From: Naegleria lovaniensis
Lineage: Eukaryota > Heterolobosea > Eutetramitea > Acrasida > Naegleriidae
Length of the DNA: 64,000 nucleotides
Direction of reading: 5' to 3'
NCBI RefSeq assembly: GCF_003324165.1
Contig: NW_025407856.1
Span: forward strand, 62,001-126,000
Position 1 is the stretch's first letter; each line of letters opens with the position of its first letter. A program made the position numbers and the translations under genes. The notes under the pieces were generated by a model, which saw only the letters and a list, made by a program, of their open reading frames with translations, searched no databases and had not been told where the DNA came from. Below are positions 52,901-62,157 of the stretch, in pieces.

Positions 52901-53508
52901 CAGGAGGTGTGAGATTCTTCAGATCTATGACTTCTACTTTTGATGTTGAAAAATGTCTAAAGTTCGAAACTACTTGCAACACAGGATCAGCTCAATTACG
53001 TCAATGTGTGGATTCGTTCAGATATTGCTGCATTTATGTTGACAAGACTACAAATTGTATTGAATGTATCTGTTATCTTGGACAAGAGCTTGTGGAAGAA
53101 GGAAATTTAGCAAGTTTGGTTGGTCTCCCAGTGTCATACTTCAACGATTTGGTGAATCGATATCAAGAAGGACTCATCACAGATTTTATTTCCTTCCTGA
53201 GAGAGAATTGGGTTATGGCAATTTTATGTCACAAATTCATGTCTTTCAAGAACGATGTGAAAAAGAAGCTCTTAAACGAGGAGACATTAATTGGAAATAT
53301 TTATGATGTATGTAGTGAGATGGCAGAAAGATTATTGAAAGGAGAAGTGGAGAATTTAACTATCGATCCATCTCTATTCATCAATTTGGAGAAGAAGGTT
53401 TCAAGAGATGCGAAAATACTCGTGCAATCTGAGTTAATTGATTTCTTGAGCGTTCATCAAGACATTCTGCATTCTATTCCTTCTGTGTATTTTGTACCAA
53501 AGAATTAG
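49903..53508 (+). CDS. CFAP61: CFAP61, cilia- and flagella-associated protein (radial-spoke CSC component)
   Basis: An intronless, intact frame from the ATG at 49903 gives about 1,200 residues, the usual CFAP61 size. The N-terminal half has two degenerate GNAT-like folds (VRVRRAYPKDFSIIQKFLND, IIAETDNNQIIGFVSLEFD; later SIRQAVVEDNDDIVPILSC, ILIATNDEGEIIGVMYLSAE). The C-terminal half has a Rossmann FAD/NAD-type fold (RIVVIGGSKTGLGFIKEL, LILCTSRQYKMKQKYL, VVVYGSSLDALCTARALLEN, IYSAGPMAKFSRRFGESRMM). Family: CFAP61 belongs to the calmodulin- and spoke-associated complex at the base of radial spoke 3 in motile axonemes. It sits between UNC119 and MORN5. Confidence 0.85.
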   Translation: MSLPYPPKMLFETIYKKMDEFKLETRASLNPPQTTLGLDYNEESVSVRVRRAYPKDFSIIQKFLNDNSFLLAKRFGNYNLKSVLETSYLSIIAETDNNQIIGFVSLEFDCISDPVEFEKYFSHLPLSVRNATWIRLLHFEPFYGEHVLLEMLSSIFITFPEVDYICYQPGKNFAGVDYFSEFSIFSKECAKDVIKSENERFVFLCHRDSLGKGVKKLSIRQAVVEDNDDIVPILSCCENITSLKPSGEYFFANLLYEQNDHRKILIATNDEGEIIGVMYLSAEIDVRQIITDYKLQSEDVPIYDEFINETQYEDQVIYHANAFEIKLFYIQEEYKFRSIDFLREAFKYFSNIRYCIVGINFEDHTKSEHPLLKQFIFVEPNQECSSYSLHLLPKVSLMADFLVVKATETSLDKNSSPEETILNLLRLAEFDDEFISAVAKSFKGSRYVTMLLFDKNSAIGGQNEIIGISVIDTQVNEFLLRRHFDFTEYIDYSAYSSRGTCQGMITHYYIEQKFFRYSKLFLKEVMKKLDKHILYYGCYRGEVPNESLNKELIYLKSTRQIEFPEFNSETNGRLSAADNETVVTTATTTTVSSGGSRIQTNVQYDSLYFINRRFLSEEKTEIFSRIVVIGGSKTGLGFIKELSVNSSLYFNNIIVVSPANGDGNYSDFYADDTDEEFSNRELQNMISLPNIFFVRDKLEDIDRHNKRVILNDNSSSFITYDILILCTSRQYKMKQKYLELQGYPKRGILNLNSTVLNEQGEELTLTDYLSTFFVKNDDRYREENSFVVVYGSSLDALCTARALLENYEVDPSKILLIFPEGKKCVLNENDSLEEKMDSVLEVVGLKSLMFYHLEDMASDDDGNLIKIYLAQGAEAEKDDTKLKNTKLLELDCSLFINCHSKDVDDGILSTVNRQSLVFDGRLIVDTQFRTTDPSIYSAGPMAKFSRRFGESRMMEAFNSSEVGAKLARSVLHSLGVGDYAFQPDLMPTFTKNTSIRCILPGGVRFFRSMTSTFDVEKCLKFETTCNTGSAQLRQCVDSFRYCCIYVDKTTNCIECICYLGQELVEEGNLASLVGLPVSYFNDLVNRYQEGLITDFISFLRENWVMAILCHKFMSFKNDVKKKLLNEETLIGNIYDVCSEMAERLLKGEVENLTIDPSLFINLEKKVSRDAKILVQSELIDFLSVHQDILHSIPSVYFVPKN

Positions 53509-53585
53509 TTCAACCATCTAGTATAATAAAATGAATATTCAACAATCATGCAAATGACACTATTCCTTATCAGAATGCACTGATT

Positions 53586-54002
53586 CTATCTGCGTGAAGG
53601 CAATGCTGGCTGAATACCGTCCTGAGAAATGCATTGATGTTCAGATTTTGGAAGAATGGATTGATGTTCAAAATTGGCTGCTTGCAACACTTCATGATAG
53701 AACCTTCTATCTTGTTCTTCATCATTGTGTCCCAACTGACAATAACTCCAGTTCTTGATGTCTTCATTAAACTTTAATCCATCTTTATAAATGTATGTTT
53801 TTTCAACGAGTCTTCCCTCCTCCCATTGACCTTCAAGCTTTGCTCCCGAGCTATAATACAAGGTTCCTTTTCCATGAAATTGACCATCCTTCATCTCACC
53901 TTCATAGCGCATTCCTTCCATCACGTAAGAAAATCGACATTTCTCCCCCTCCATCCGACCATTCTTTTCATCTCCAGAATATTTAGCGTTGATAAATTCC
54001 AT
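53586..54002 (-). CDS. MORN5: MORN-repeat protein, MORN5-like
   Basis: Intact 138 residues from the ATG at 54002. It begins MEFINAKYSGDEKNGRMEGE, then MORN repeats YEGEMKDGQFHGKGTLYY and LEGQWEEGRLVEKTYIYKDG. The family-specific KNWSYC plus DRRFYHEVLQAA follows. The M-E-F/Y start, repeat spacing and NW-YC...DRRFY motif match vertebrate MORN5. MORN repeats bind lipid or protein surfaces, and MORN5 is expressed with motile cilia. It converges on CFAP61 with about 75 bp between stops. Two 20-bp direct repeats lie 94-163 bp upstream of its ATG. Confidence 0.8.
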   Translation of the reverse strand: MEFINAKYSGDEKNGRMEGEKCRFSYVMEGMRYEGEMKDGQFHGKGTLYYSSGAKLEGQWEEGRLVEKTYIYKDGLKFNEDIKNWSYCQLGHNDEEQDRRFYHEVLQAANFEHQSILPKSEHQCISQDGIQPALPSRR

Positions 54003-54095
54003 TTCAATAAATTAATTAAACAAACAACAAATCAATGATACGGTGTTGTTATTTTTTTAATTGAATGAAACAACCGTAAAATTGAGCGCCAAAAA

Positions 54096-54165
54096 TCTCG
54101 AGATCAGATACAGATCCAAAATACTTGTCTATCTGTCAACCAAAGTCTCGAGATCAGATACAGAT
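54096..54165. repeat. Pair of perfect 20-bp direct repeats with TCTCGAGA palindrome
   Basis: TCTCGAGATCAGATACAGAT occurs at 54096-54115 and again at 54146-54165. Each copy starts with the 8-bp palindrome TCTCGAGA. The repeats sit between the MORN5 start (upstream side) and the ETHE1 stop (the second copy ends one base before the gene). No other copy was noticed in the window. Confidence 0.85.
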
Positions 54166-54166
54166 A

Positions 54167-55193
54167 TTATTGTTTGACTCCACCAAGTAAATTAGCTGGT
54201 AATGCCACATCCAAAAATCTTGGCTTTGACAACTTTAAATTATCCATAATTTCACAAAAACCTTCTCGTGTTTGTGCCGCGAAAATTCTTGGATTAAATT
54301 TCTTTTCTTCTCCAATGGTACTTTTGGTCATTCCTTTATAATCATGTCCTGGATATACTTCACATGAATCTGGAAGGGTGTTGTAAAGTTTCATAACACT
54401 GTCATAGAGTGTCGAGGAAGATCCTTGTTGAAAATCACATCTATTTGGATGACACATGAATTACCATTTAAGGGAAATTCAAAAATTGTTCGAAATAGAT
54501 TATTGTTTAAACAATTCAATCAAACACCTACCTTCCACAACCTCTAATAAATAAAGCATCCCCAGTAAACACTTTTGACTTGTCTTCCAAGTAATAACTC
54601 AAGCAGCCACTCGTATGTCCAGGAGTTTCCAAAACATGAATTTTAATAGTGGAACCAATGGAAATGACGTCATGTTCTTTGACAAGTGTTAAACCATCGG
54701 TAAAAGTGACACCTGAATGAATGCTGTAACAATGAGTTGCTTGTGGAAATTTCTTTCTCAATTCAACACCAGCTGTGACATGATCTGAATTGTTCAAATC
54801 ATTATAAAAGAGTGTTGTATAGATCATGTGTGAGAATTACATGGACATTCAAAAGAATGTGAATACATTTCATTCCCAAAATGGAAAATATGAAAATGCA
54901 ATCCGAGTATTTAAATACATTGCAGAGTATTCAATGAATCACACAACAATGAAAGAATTCAACAACTTACCAGCATGAACATGAGTATCCAGAATATGAG
55001 TCACATTCAATCCCAATTCCTTCAATAATTTAGCATCTCGTTCCACTTCTTCCAAAACTGGATCAATAATTGCACCATTTCCAGTTTCTTCACATCCGAG
55101 AATGTATGTAAATGTTGAAGTCTCTGCCGAGAAGAGTTGTCTGAAAATCATCTTGTGGTTGTTGAATCGAAAACTTGATGTTAATTTTTTCAT
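54167..55193 (-). CDS. ETHE1: ETHE1-type persulfide dioxygenase (MBL fold)
   Basis: Three exons: 55193 to about 54973, about 54796-54533 and about 54438-54167. Exon 1 has FRQLFSAETSTFTYILG, AIIDPVLEEVERDAKLL and THILDTHVHA. Exon 2 restores the metal motif H-x-H-x-D-H (THVHADHVTAG) across the splice. It continues HVLETPGHTSGCLSYYL, FTGDALFIRGCGR. Exon 3 starts TDFQQGSS, then CEVYPGHDYKG and NPRIF. GCGRTDFQQG and the lone mononuclear iron site separate ETHE1 from glyoxalase II. Family role: oxidises glutathione persulfide to sulfite in the mitochondrial matrix during sulfide detoxification. The N-terminus MKKLTSSFRFNNHKM is basic, compatible with mitochondrial import. Confidence 0.92.
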
Positions 55194-55703
55194 GATTGCA
55201 AGCCTCGGAATGGGCAGCTGGAAGGGACGGAGTTTACAATGAATGTATCGTGAGCAACACTGTAGTAATCATGATGATGATGGAGGAATGAACCATTGGA
55301 TTCTCATACTTCTTGGGGAGGCCAAAACCAAGTCGTCGACCCCCTCTTGAAATGTTGTTTTCTTCTTGGTCGGCCAACGAAGCTATTTCGTTAAAAATTC
55401 GCACCAAATCTCGGAGTGAAAATTTGTAATTTTTTGTTGAAACCGCCCAACACACGAACCCACAAAAAGACCGAGTTGGGATATCTACGTAGGTTTGCTT
55501 GTTGTGATGCATATGATTGTTTTTAACGGTTGTTGAATGTTGTTGAAATCATCCGATAATTAGTCATTGAGCATTGTATTCATACAATTTATTTCGTCCT
55601 TGTTATCTTTTATACGACGTTTTGAAAAGTGGTGTTGATCAACAACGAAATTTACTTTATCATCAATAATAATAATAACAACAAATAATATATCTCTTTC
55701 ATC
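55194..55703. other. Intergenic region between divergent genes
   Basis: About 510 bp between ETHE1 (minus) and the GGR-like gene (plus). Open frames occur on the minus strand (for example 55234-55512) but match nothing and carry no family motifs. AT-rich AATAAT runs precede the plus-strand start at 55704. Confidence 0.45.
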
Positions 55704-57284
55704 ATGGACACGTTCAAAGAGAAATTCAATGAACTCCTTAAATTTCTCCAACAAAAGCCTTCAAAGCAAGCACTTGTAAAATGGTTACTCGTGAGTGGTG
55801 GTATTCTACTTCTCATCTATGCTTACAAGGCTAGTGGTCTAAAACGATTTTTCAAACGAGCACCAAGAAGTATCAAAGATCCCACCATCTCCGAAAGCTA
55901 CAAATCAAAAGTTCATACTAATTTGAAAGAGAATGAATATGACGTAGCAATTGTGGGTGCTGGACCAGCTGGTGCTACTTGTGCCTATTATTTGGCCAAG
56001 TATGGCTATAAGGTCTTGTTGTTGGAACAAAAGTATTTCCCTCGTGAGAAGACTTGTGGTGATGGCTGTACTGCCAAAACTTTAAAACATTTGAAAGAAA
56101 TGGGAGTTTTGGATGAGTTGAAAAAAGAAAACAAGGTTGCTCCAATGGGATCTGGAGGCATTGTTGGGCCCAATGGTACTAGTTTTATTTCGAATTCAGC
56201 TGATGCCATCGAAAAGTTGAGTGGTGACACTGAATGGACTCCATGTGCCATTAAGAGAATTCATTTGGATGAAAAGGTCGCCCGTGCTGCTCAAAGAAAA
56301 GGTGCAGATTTAAAGGAAGGAATGGATGTTATTAAGGTCAACCGTAATTTTGTTGGCTTGAAAGGATACGCTGTTGTTGCAAATCACACACCTAAAGATG
56401 AGGATGCCGAACCAAAACAATACAAATTCCTTGCCTCAGTTTTGGTTTGTGCCGATGGAGCTCCCTCAAAGATTGCCACCTCATTGAAAATGGTTCAGGA
56501 AGAACCTCAGGGAATTTCCTCTAGAGTCTATGTTTCCGACCACAACTTCCAAACGAATTGCGTAATTTTCTATCCAAAGCCTGTTTTACCAGGTTATTGC
56601 TCCATGTTTTTACACTCAGATGGAGACGTGTCACTATGTACTTATATTGTTCCAGGAGGCAAGCCAAAGAAGGATGATTTGCCAAGACTTCACGAATATT
56701 GTACTACTGAAGATTCTGCAATTAAGAAGGCATTGGGACCAAATGCTAAATTTGATCAAATGAAAGCTGCATATTTGAGATTAGGAGGAATTTCCAAGTC
56801 ATATGGTGACAACATTTTAGTGATTGGTGATGCTTGTGGATTAATTAATCCAATCACAGGTGAAGGTATTCACTATGCTATGGATAGGTAAGATTTTTTT
56901 GAGTTACAAATCCTTAATATTTCATATGATTAACCAAGTGCTAAAATGGCTGCAGACGTATTAGGAGAGGCGTTAAAGCAAGGAGATCTCTCTAAGGAAA
57001 GGCTAAAGCTGTACCAAGACTTATGGCAATATCATTATGAAAATGATTTTTACTTTGCAAATAAGATGTGCGTGTTGGTAGCTAAATATCCAGTTCTTTT
57101 GGACGCTGTCGCATCCTGTGTGAAAAAGAAGGGAGGAAAATTCTTGGCAGATTTTGCCATGGTCACTAGCGGCGTCAAGAGTTGGTCTTGGTTCTTCAGA
57201 CCTGATGTTGTCATTCCGCTTTTATTTGAAATTATTGTTCTCTCCCTGTTCGGAACTAAGAAGCCTGCAGTTCAACAGAAATAA
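55704..57284 (+). CDS. Geranylgeranyl-reductase-family FAD oxidoreductase, membrane-anchored
   Basis: Exon 1 is 55704-56888; an intron of about 50 bp (GTAAGA...CCAAG region) joins it to exon 2 ending at 57284. An N-terminal anchor (KWLLVSGGILLLIYAY, residues 26-41) precedes the Rossmann dinucleotide motif YDVAIVGAGPAGATCAYYLA. The GGR-family block is FPREKTCGDGCTAKTL (P-x-K-x-C-G-G/D-G). The second FAD motif is ILVIGDACGLINPITGEGI-HYAM. The C-terminus has a hydrophobic end (VVIPLLFEIIVLSLF). Family members saturate isoprenoid chains (chlorophyll phytyl, archaeal lipids) or act on other polyprenyl substrates. In a non-photosynthetic amoeba, dolichol or quinone-like substrates are guesses. Confidence 0.82.
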
Positions 57285-57359
57285 AAAGTAGTAACTTTCT
57301 TGGAAGAATTTTCATGAGGTACGTTGTGAGTCGTAGAATTGTGAAGAAATTGGAATGTG

Positions 57360-58376
57360 TCAGTGCACTTGTGTCATCATTTGCATTTTTGAATTCATAC
57401 TTTCCACAAGGCGTTCCATTTCTCTAAAATCCAACTCCAAGTTTAAAAAATTTATGCCACCTTTTGACTTGTAGCACTTTTTCAATTTCCGTATTCCGTC
57501 CTGTTTGAATCGATTCGAATACGCTTCTAAACACCAAATTTGGGTGATAAATGTTTTGTTTGCAGCAATGTATAGTGCAACCTCATTATCTAAATCATTG
57601 TGGCCAATATCCAAACTTTTTAAATTACATAATTTTCCATTTGTTACACTTTCAACAATAGATTGAACCCCTTGAGCTCCAATTTCATTATATCCTAACA
57701 ATAGCCGTGTTAATTTATGAGCGTTTGAACTATTTGCTATTAACGTGGCTCCTTCTGCAGGAATATTGCAATTAACGAATCCCAAATCTGTTAAATTTGT
57801 TAAATAACTACTTGACACGATTGCTTTGACACCTGATAGCTCAATCCTATTATCTGATACATCCAGTCGTGTTAAATTCTTCATATATTCACTTTTTGCA
57901 AGATCCTGTACTGCTTGCCATGTCAACTGATTTTTACATACATCCAACTCTCTCAAATATTTCAGCCGTGAACATTCACACAACATCTTTGCTCCACGAT
58001 CGTACAAACAATTGTTGGAAAGATTTAAATTTTTCAATATTAAACATTGATTATTTAACAAAGTTCGTATTTGATCGTAATGATCAACATTCATGGAATT
58101 TGTACAATGATAATTTTTGAATTTTCCTTCCCAATGAACCCAAGTAGTTAGTTTTGAATGAGAGCTCCGAGCTGTATAAAACCATTGTTTGGATACGAGC
58201 ATACAGGATTGTCGGACGAAAGATGTATCTAGAAATTCAAAAATAATAACAAGAAGATCTGTGGTAAGATAAGGTGTTGCACTGGTTATTTCAACGTCCA
58301 TCTCAAGTGGGAATGAAATGTTGTTGCGTATTCGACTTCGGTTATTATTCATCAAAATTGATTTTGGTTGGCCCAT
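57360..58376 (-). CDS. F-box / leucine-rich repeat protein
   Basis: The first ATG in frame is at 58376 (MGQPKSILMNNN). About 338 residues. An F-box-like segment (TPYLTTDLLVIIFEFLD, SCMLVSKQWFYTAR) is followed by a WVHWEGKF strand. Then come about six leucine-rich repeats of the ribonuclease-inhibitor type (LKNLNLSNNCLYDRGAKML, LRELDVCKNQLTWQAVQDL, LTRLDVSDNRIELSGVKAI, LTDLGFVNCNIPAEGATLI, LTRLLLGYNEIGAQGVQSI, LKSLDIGHNDLDNEVALYI). Likely an SCF substrate receptor with the LRR as the recognition surface. Substrate unknown. Its start codon lies 22 bp from the start of the divergent P-loop gene. Confidence 0.85.
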   Translation of the reverse strand: MGQPKSILMNNNRSRIRNNISFPLEMDVEITSATPYLTTDLLVIIFEFLDTSFVRQSCMLVSKQWFYTARSSHSKLTTWVHWEGKFKNYHCTNSMNVDHYDQIRTLLNNQCLILKNLNLSNNCLYDRGAKMLCECSRLKYLRELDVCKNQLTWQAVQDLAKSEYMKNLTRLDVSDNRIELSGVKAIVSSSYLTNLTDLGFVNCNIPAEGATLIANSSNAHKLTRLLLGYNEIGAQGVQSIVESVTNGKLCNLKSLDIGHNDLDNEVALYIAANKTFITQIWCLEAYSNRFKQDGIRKLKKCYKSKGGINFLNLELDFREMERLVESMNSKMQMMTQVH

Positions 58377-58398
58377 TTTTTTGATGACCTTAAAAAAA

Positions 58399-60552
58399 AT
58401 GAGAAAAGGTCTCCTCAACCGTTGTTTGGCATCCTCGTCGTTTAAATCATGTATATGGAATGGAAAGAAAGATGGGATTCCGAATCATTATGGGAACTTG
58501 ATGGAAGCACGGTGTCATCATCATGATGGATTAAATAATTATTTTAAAATATTTCATGAATCCACTCGAGAGACTTTTAGACATTTTTCAATCACTCACA
58601 CTGGCAACAACAATTCTACGAATATAGCATTTCATTCGGAACATAGAGGGCATATCATTTCTCAAACAGATTTACCAGTTTTCAAATTTTCGAGACAACA
58701 TTTACTCATCTCAAAAATTAAAAGATTTATGAATACGTCTAATCTGTCAAAGAAATGTGTTTTCTTTGTAGGACCTGATGGTTGTGGAAAATCACATACC
58801 ATTGTAGATGCATTGAAGAAAGTGGAGGAAACAAATCCAAATGCAGTCTCAATCTATTTAGATTTTGAAACCTATTTTCTCAAAACAATTCAGGAAATGG
58901 AATCTACTCAACTACCTATAGATTTTGAACATTTTACAGATTATTTCGATAACACATGTCTCGAACAATTGATAAAATGTGCTGACAAAGCAGGCGACAA
59001 ATTGCAAGTTTCTGATGTTGAAAAGATTCTAACAGAGAGACTCTCAATTAATTATTCATTCTTGAAGATGATCGAATCAAGAGACGATTTAATCAATATA
59101 ATAATTCATGATGAAGACATGAATCAACTCTTTCAAAAGCTAAAGAATTCAACGAGTACGGAAGATGTTGGATATGACAACAGGTTTTCACAACTTTTCC
59201 AGAAACTTTCCATGTATTTACCTTTTTATGATAGTCCTGTCAAGAACAGCCTCCGACTAGCAATTGATACTCTAGCATTTGTGTAAGTTCAATTTTTAAA
59301 CATTGATATTTAATGGAACAACTTTAACACAAATGCAAAATCTTTCTCTAAATGAAGAGAGCTTTATTCTCGATCAAAAAAGAGAACTGGAATGGAAGTA
59401 TTAACTTTTTTTTTCTCAACTTTAGAATTTATGGCCATCTCTCTCAATGACATACATCCAAAGCTATTCATCAATGGATTGCAATATCTGGACGTCTTCT
59501 CCAAGTCAGTCGCTCTACTCTCACGAAATGATATCCGACAATTTCAAACTGACATTCCAGAAGAAATTTATTCCAACGACGATCGAGGATCCAATCTTCA
59601 CGATGCCATTCTATTGAGAATGGTTGCTCTTTACGTAGATCCCTTTATTCCAACATTGATTGAAGTGAGTGGAAATTATTACAATTACCAAATGAGAGAA
59701 GAACTCAAAATGGATATGGATCAAGTGATATTTGTTGAACTCATTGAAGAAAGCATATCTGAAGCCAAGCTTTCATATTCCTATCTTTTCGATGAAAAAA
59801 TCAATGGAACGGATTGTTTTGAGCAAATTTATGATATTGTTGGAGGGAATCCCATCATGTTAAAAACATTTTATGAAAAGTACTACACTCCCTTATATTT
59901 AGAGTTGAAAAATTCTTTCCACAGTGATATCAGAGATGCTACAAAAGCAAAGTCAACAAATTTGTTCACATCCTCCTCCTCTGTATATCAACAAGCTATT
60001 TTAAATTACCTCAATGGAGAGAAAGAGAAATTTGAACGAAAATTACACATGGCCCTTCTTCTCACTGCCAGATATTTAGCTCTCAGAGATTATCATGAGC
60101 ATACTCTAAACCGTTCTCTCCTTTCCAGAAATACACAAACCTCAATTCAAGAAATTCAAGAGCTTTCCATTTTAGATCAACGAGTACAATTCACACTCCA
60201 TGATGCCATTGAAAAAGTCTTGGCCCTCAAAGGCGTCATTTATCATTTCAATATTGAACAATTTGATACATTTATTCCTACTGTTGGAGCCAGTGCCTTA
60301 CTCAATTCTGAACTCTTGTATTATCAACATCATGAATCCATGTTAAGACCCTACGATCAATCATACTATTCCTATTTTGCTAAAACTCTTGAAGACATGG
60401 AAGCCAGTTGGTCGTGGTGGCAACGTGTGTATTATCGTACCATTTGGCAACCATTGTTTGGATTGAAAAACGTGAACCAATACCTTGGAAAGCATGGAGA
60501 CCGAAATGCAAGACAAGCCATGAGCAGATTTGTGAATGCCAGTCAATTTTAG
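58399..60552 (+). CDS. P-loop NTPase of the archaeal-ATPase/ORC-like STAND type, possibly mitochondrial
   Basis: The ATG at 58399 starts MRKGLLNRCLASSSFKS, an Arg/Ser-rich leader suggesting mitochondrial import. Walker A is FFVGPDGCGKSHTIVDAL (about residue 130). Exon 1 ends near 59281; a GTAAGT intron joins VELYSRSKKRTGMEVL. The second part continues with FIPTLIEVSGNYYNY as a candidate Walker-B-like strand, then YDIVGGNPIMLKTFYEKYY, which resembles the G-G-x-P/N-x-x-L sensor of archaeal-type AAA ATPases. Later sequence is helical, ending RNARQAMSRFVNASQF. About 690 residues. I recognise the ATPase class but not the family. The Walker B assignment is weak. Confidence 0.65.
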
Positions 60553-60759
60553 CTAATTGCTGTCTCAGTGTGACCTCTTCTCCAAGTGCAACATCAAATC
60601 CAAAATTTAGTTCAATTCTAAAAATAACACCTCTCAATTTCCTTCAAATTCAAGAGTGAAAATTCGACTCGAATTCAATATTCAAACAAACAAAAAAACA
60701 ACAATTCAAAACAATCAACTCTAGGTTTTTACCTCCAGCTCTTGTTTCCCTATTGAAAA

Positions 60760-61419
60760 ATGTCTCCTCAACTTTCCAATCCTGTAAATATTAATAACAA
60801 TACCACAAATTCTGCATCCTCCTCTCCCGATCAAAAACAACAACACATGAATTCCAAGAATTTACAAATTGCTCGAGAAGAAGAAGAATGGTTGAAAAAG
60901 AAACCCAAATTCCTCACTTGTAAAGAAGCACTGGATCGTATCATGTGGGATCAAGATTTATCCGATGCCTATTCTCATCTCTCAATGGTCTATAAAGATC
61001 GATTTGAAGGTGATACCTTAATTTCGTATGAAGAATTCTTGAATTCGGATTTGGCTGAAGAATTGCCACAACACAGAATTCAACAACTCATTTACCGAGA
61101 TCAATTTGTCTTTTGGGATAAACGAAATCGAATTGACATGTTATCGAATGGTCAATTGAGAGAATTTATTGTGGCATGTTTGAAACAAGAACAAGCCATT
61201 GAAGAAGAACAAGCTCAAGAATTTACAACCATTTTACAACCCAGTACTCAAAAGCCAAAAAAGCAAAATAAGAAGAATAAGAAGATTATGAAAGAATTTG
61301 TGCGAGCTCAAGATGCTAATGACAAGGGTGTAAAATCAAGTGATGACGAAGAAGAAGATGAATTGGAACGATATATGGAAGAATATGATGAAGAATATTC
61401 TCGATATTTGTACCATTGA
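60760..61419 (+). CDS. MJ1316 (DUF504) RNA cyclic-group-end recognition domain protein
   Basis: Intact 219 residues. After a Ser/Gln-rich leader the domain spans about residues 50-130: CKEALDRIMWDQDLSDAYSH, VYKDRFEGDTLISYEEFL, LPQHRIQQLIYRDQFVFWD, KRNRID. The A-L-x-R-I-x-W-D, Y-x-D-R-F, P-x-H-R-I and W-D-x-R-x-R-I-D motifs match MJ1316/DUF504, found alone in archaea and fused in LENG9 and 2H-phosphoesterase proteins. The domain is predicted to bind RNA ends bearing 2',3'-cyclic phosphate. The C-terminus is Lys-rich, then acidic (SSDDEEEDELERYMEEYDEE). No catalytic domain is present. Confidence 0.82.
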   Translation: MSPQLSNPVNINNNTTNSASSSPDQKQQHMNSKNLQIAREEEEWLKKKPKFLTCKEALDRIMWDQDLSDAYSHLSMVYKDRFEGDTLISYEEFLNSDLAEELPQHRIQQLIYRDQFVFWDKRNRIDMLSNGQLREFIVACLKQEQAIEEEQAQEFTTILQPSTQKPKKQNKKNKKIMKEFVRAQDANDKGVKSSDDEEEDELERYMEEYDEEYSRYLYH

Positions 61420-61522
61420 ATAAAGTTTTAGTGTTCATCACAACAACCAAAGTTGCTTGTTTTTCAAATAAATTCTTATCACGACGAACTTGGAACATGA
61501 AACCAAAGTTCAATTAAAAAAA

Positions 61523-62157
61523 ATGTTAGTCGATGATTTCACGAGTACACCTCTCACGACCACCCAAATTCATGTGCTACGAGAGGGCAATGGAAGAGTT
61601 CCAAAAAAAGGGGATTATGTAACTATACATTACAAATCTGTAAGTGTTCATCCCGATATTAATGTTTTTTGAGAGAGAAGAATATTCGGTTGATGATATT
61701 CGGAAATGATGATGATCGGGAACTCTAAATGGATGATGGTGAATTAATTATAACACTTGATGAAAACAATAATAATGATTTTTAGAGAGTGGAACATCAA
61801 ATGCATGATTTTGATGATACATGGCTCATCAAGAAGCCCTATACGTTTAAAGTGGGTGAGAGAAAAGTCATTGATGGATGGGATATTGCATTTCTTTCGG
61901 GTCATCTCCGGGAAGGAACGAAGGCAGATCTCTACATACCATATGCAGAAGCTTGTAAGTTCTGAATGAATTCAATATGTCTGTATACAAAACATGTGCT
62001 TTAACAATTTAATTGTTTGTTTGTTTTACTGAACTATTCCTCAATGTTTACAATAGATTATGAAAAGGGAGCTCCACCCTATGTACCAGCCAAAACAAAT
62101 CTTAAATATCATATTGAAGTTTTGCAAGTGAGTGACCACAGGTGTGTCATTCTTTAA
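61523..62157 (+). CDS. FKBP-type peptidyl-prolyl isomerase
   Basis: Three exons: 61523-61639, 61786-61954 and 62057-62157. Exon 1: IHVLREGNGRVPKKGDYVTI-HYKS. Exon 2: VEHQMHDFDDTWLIKKPYTF, KVGERKVIDGWDIAFLSGHL, REGTKADLYIPYAEA. Exon 3 completes YYEKGAPPYVPAKTNLKYHI, EVLQVSDHR. The pocket residues are visible as Y in HYK, F-D in DFDD, V-I and W in KVIDGWD, Y in AYYEKG and a hydrophobic residue at the F99 position. A single FK506-binding domain of about 125 residues with no targeting signal, so cytosolic FKBP12-like. It catalyses prolyl cis-trans isomerisation. In-frame ATG at 61523 chosen as start. Confidence 0.88.

Noticed and set aside
55234-55512. Minus-strand open frame between ETHE1 and the GGR-like gene
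   Set aside because: No family motifs, low-complexity tail and a position inside a divergent promoter; not supported as a gene.
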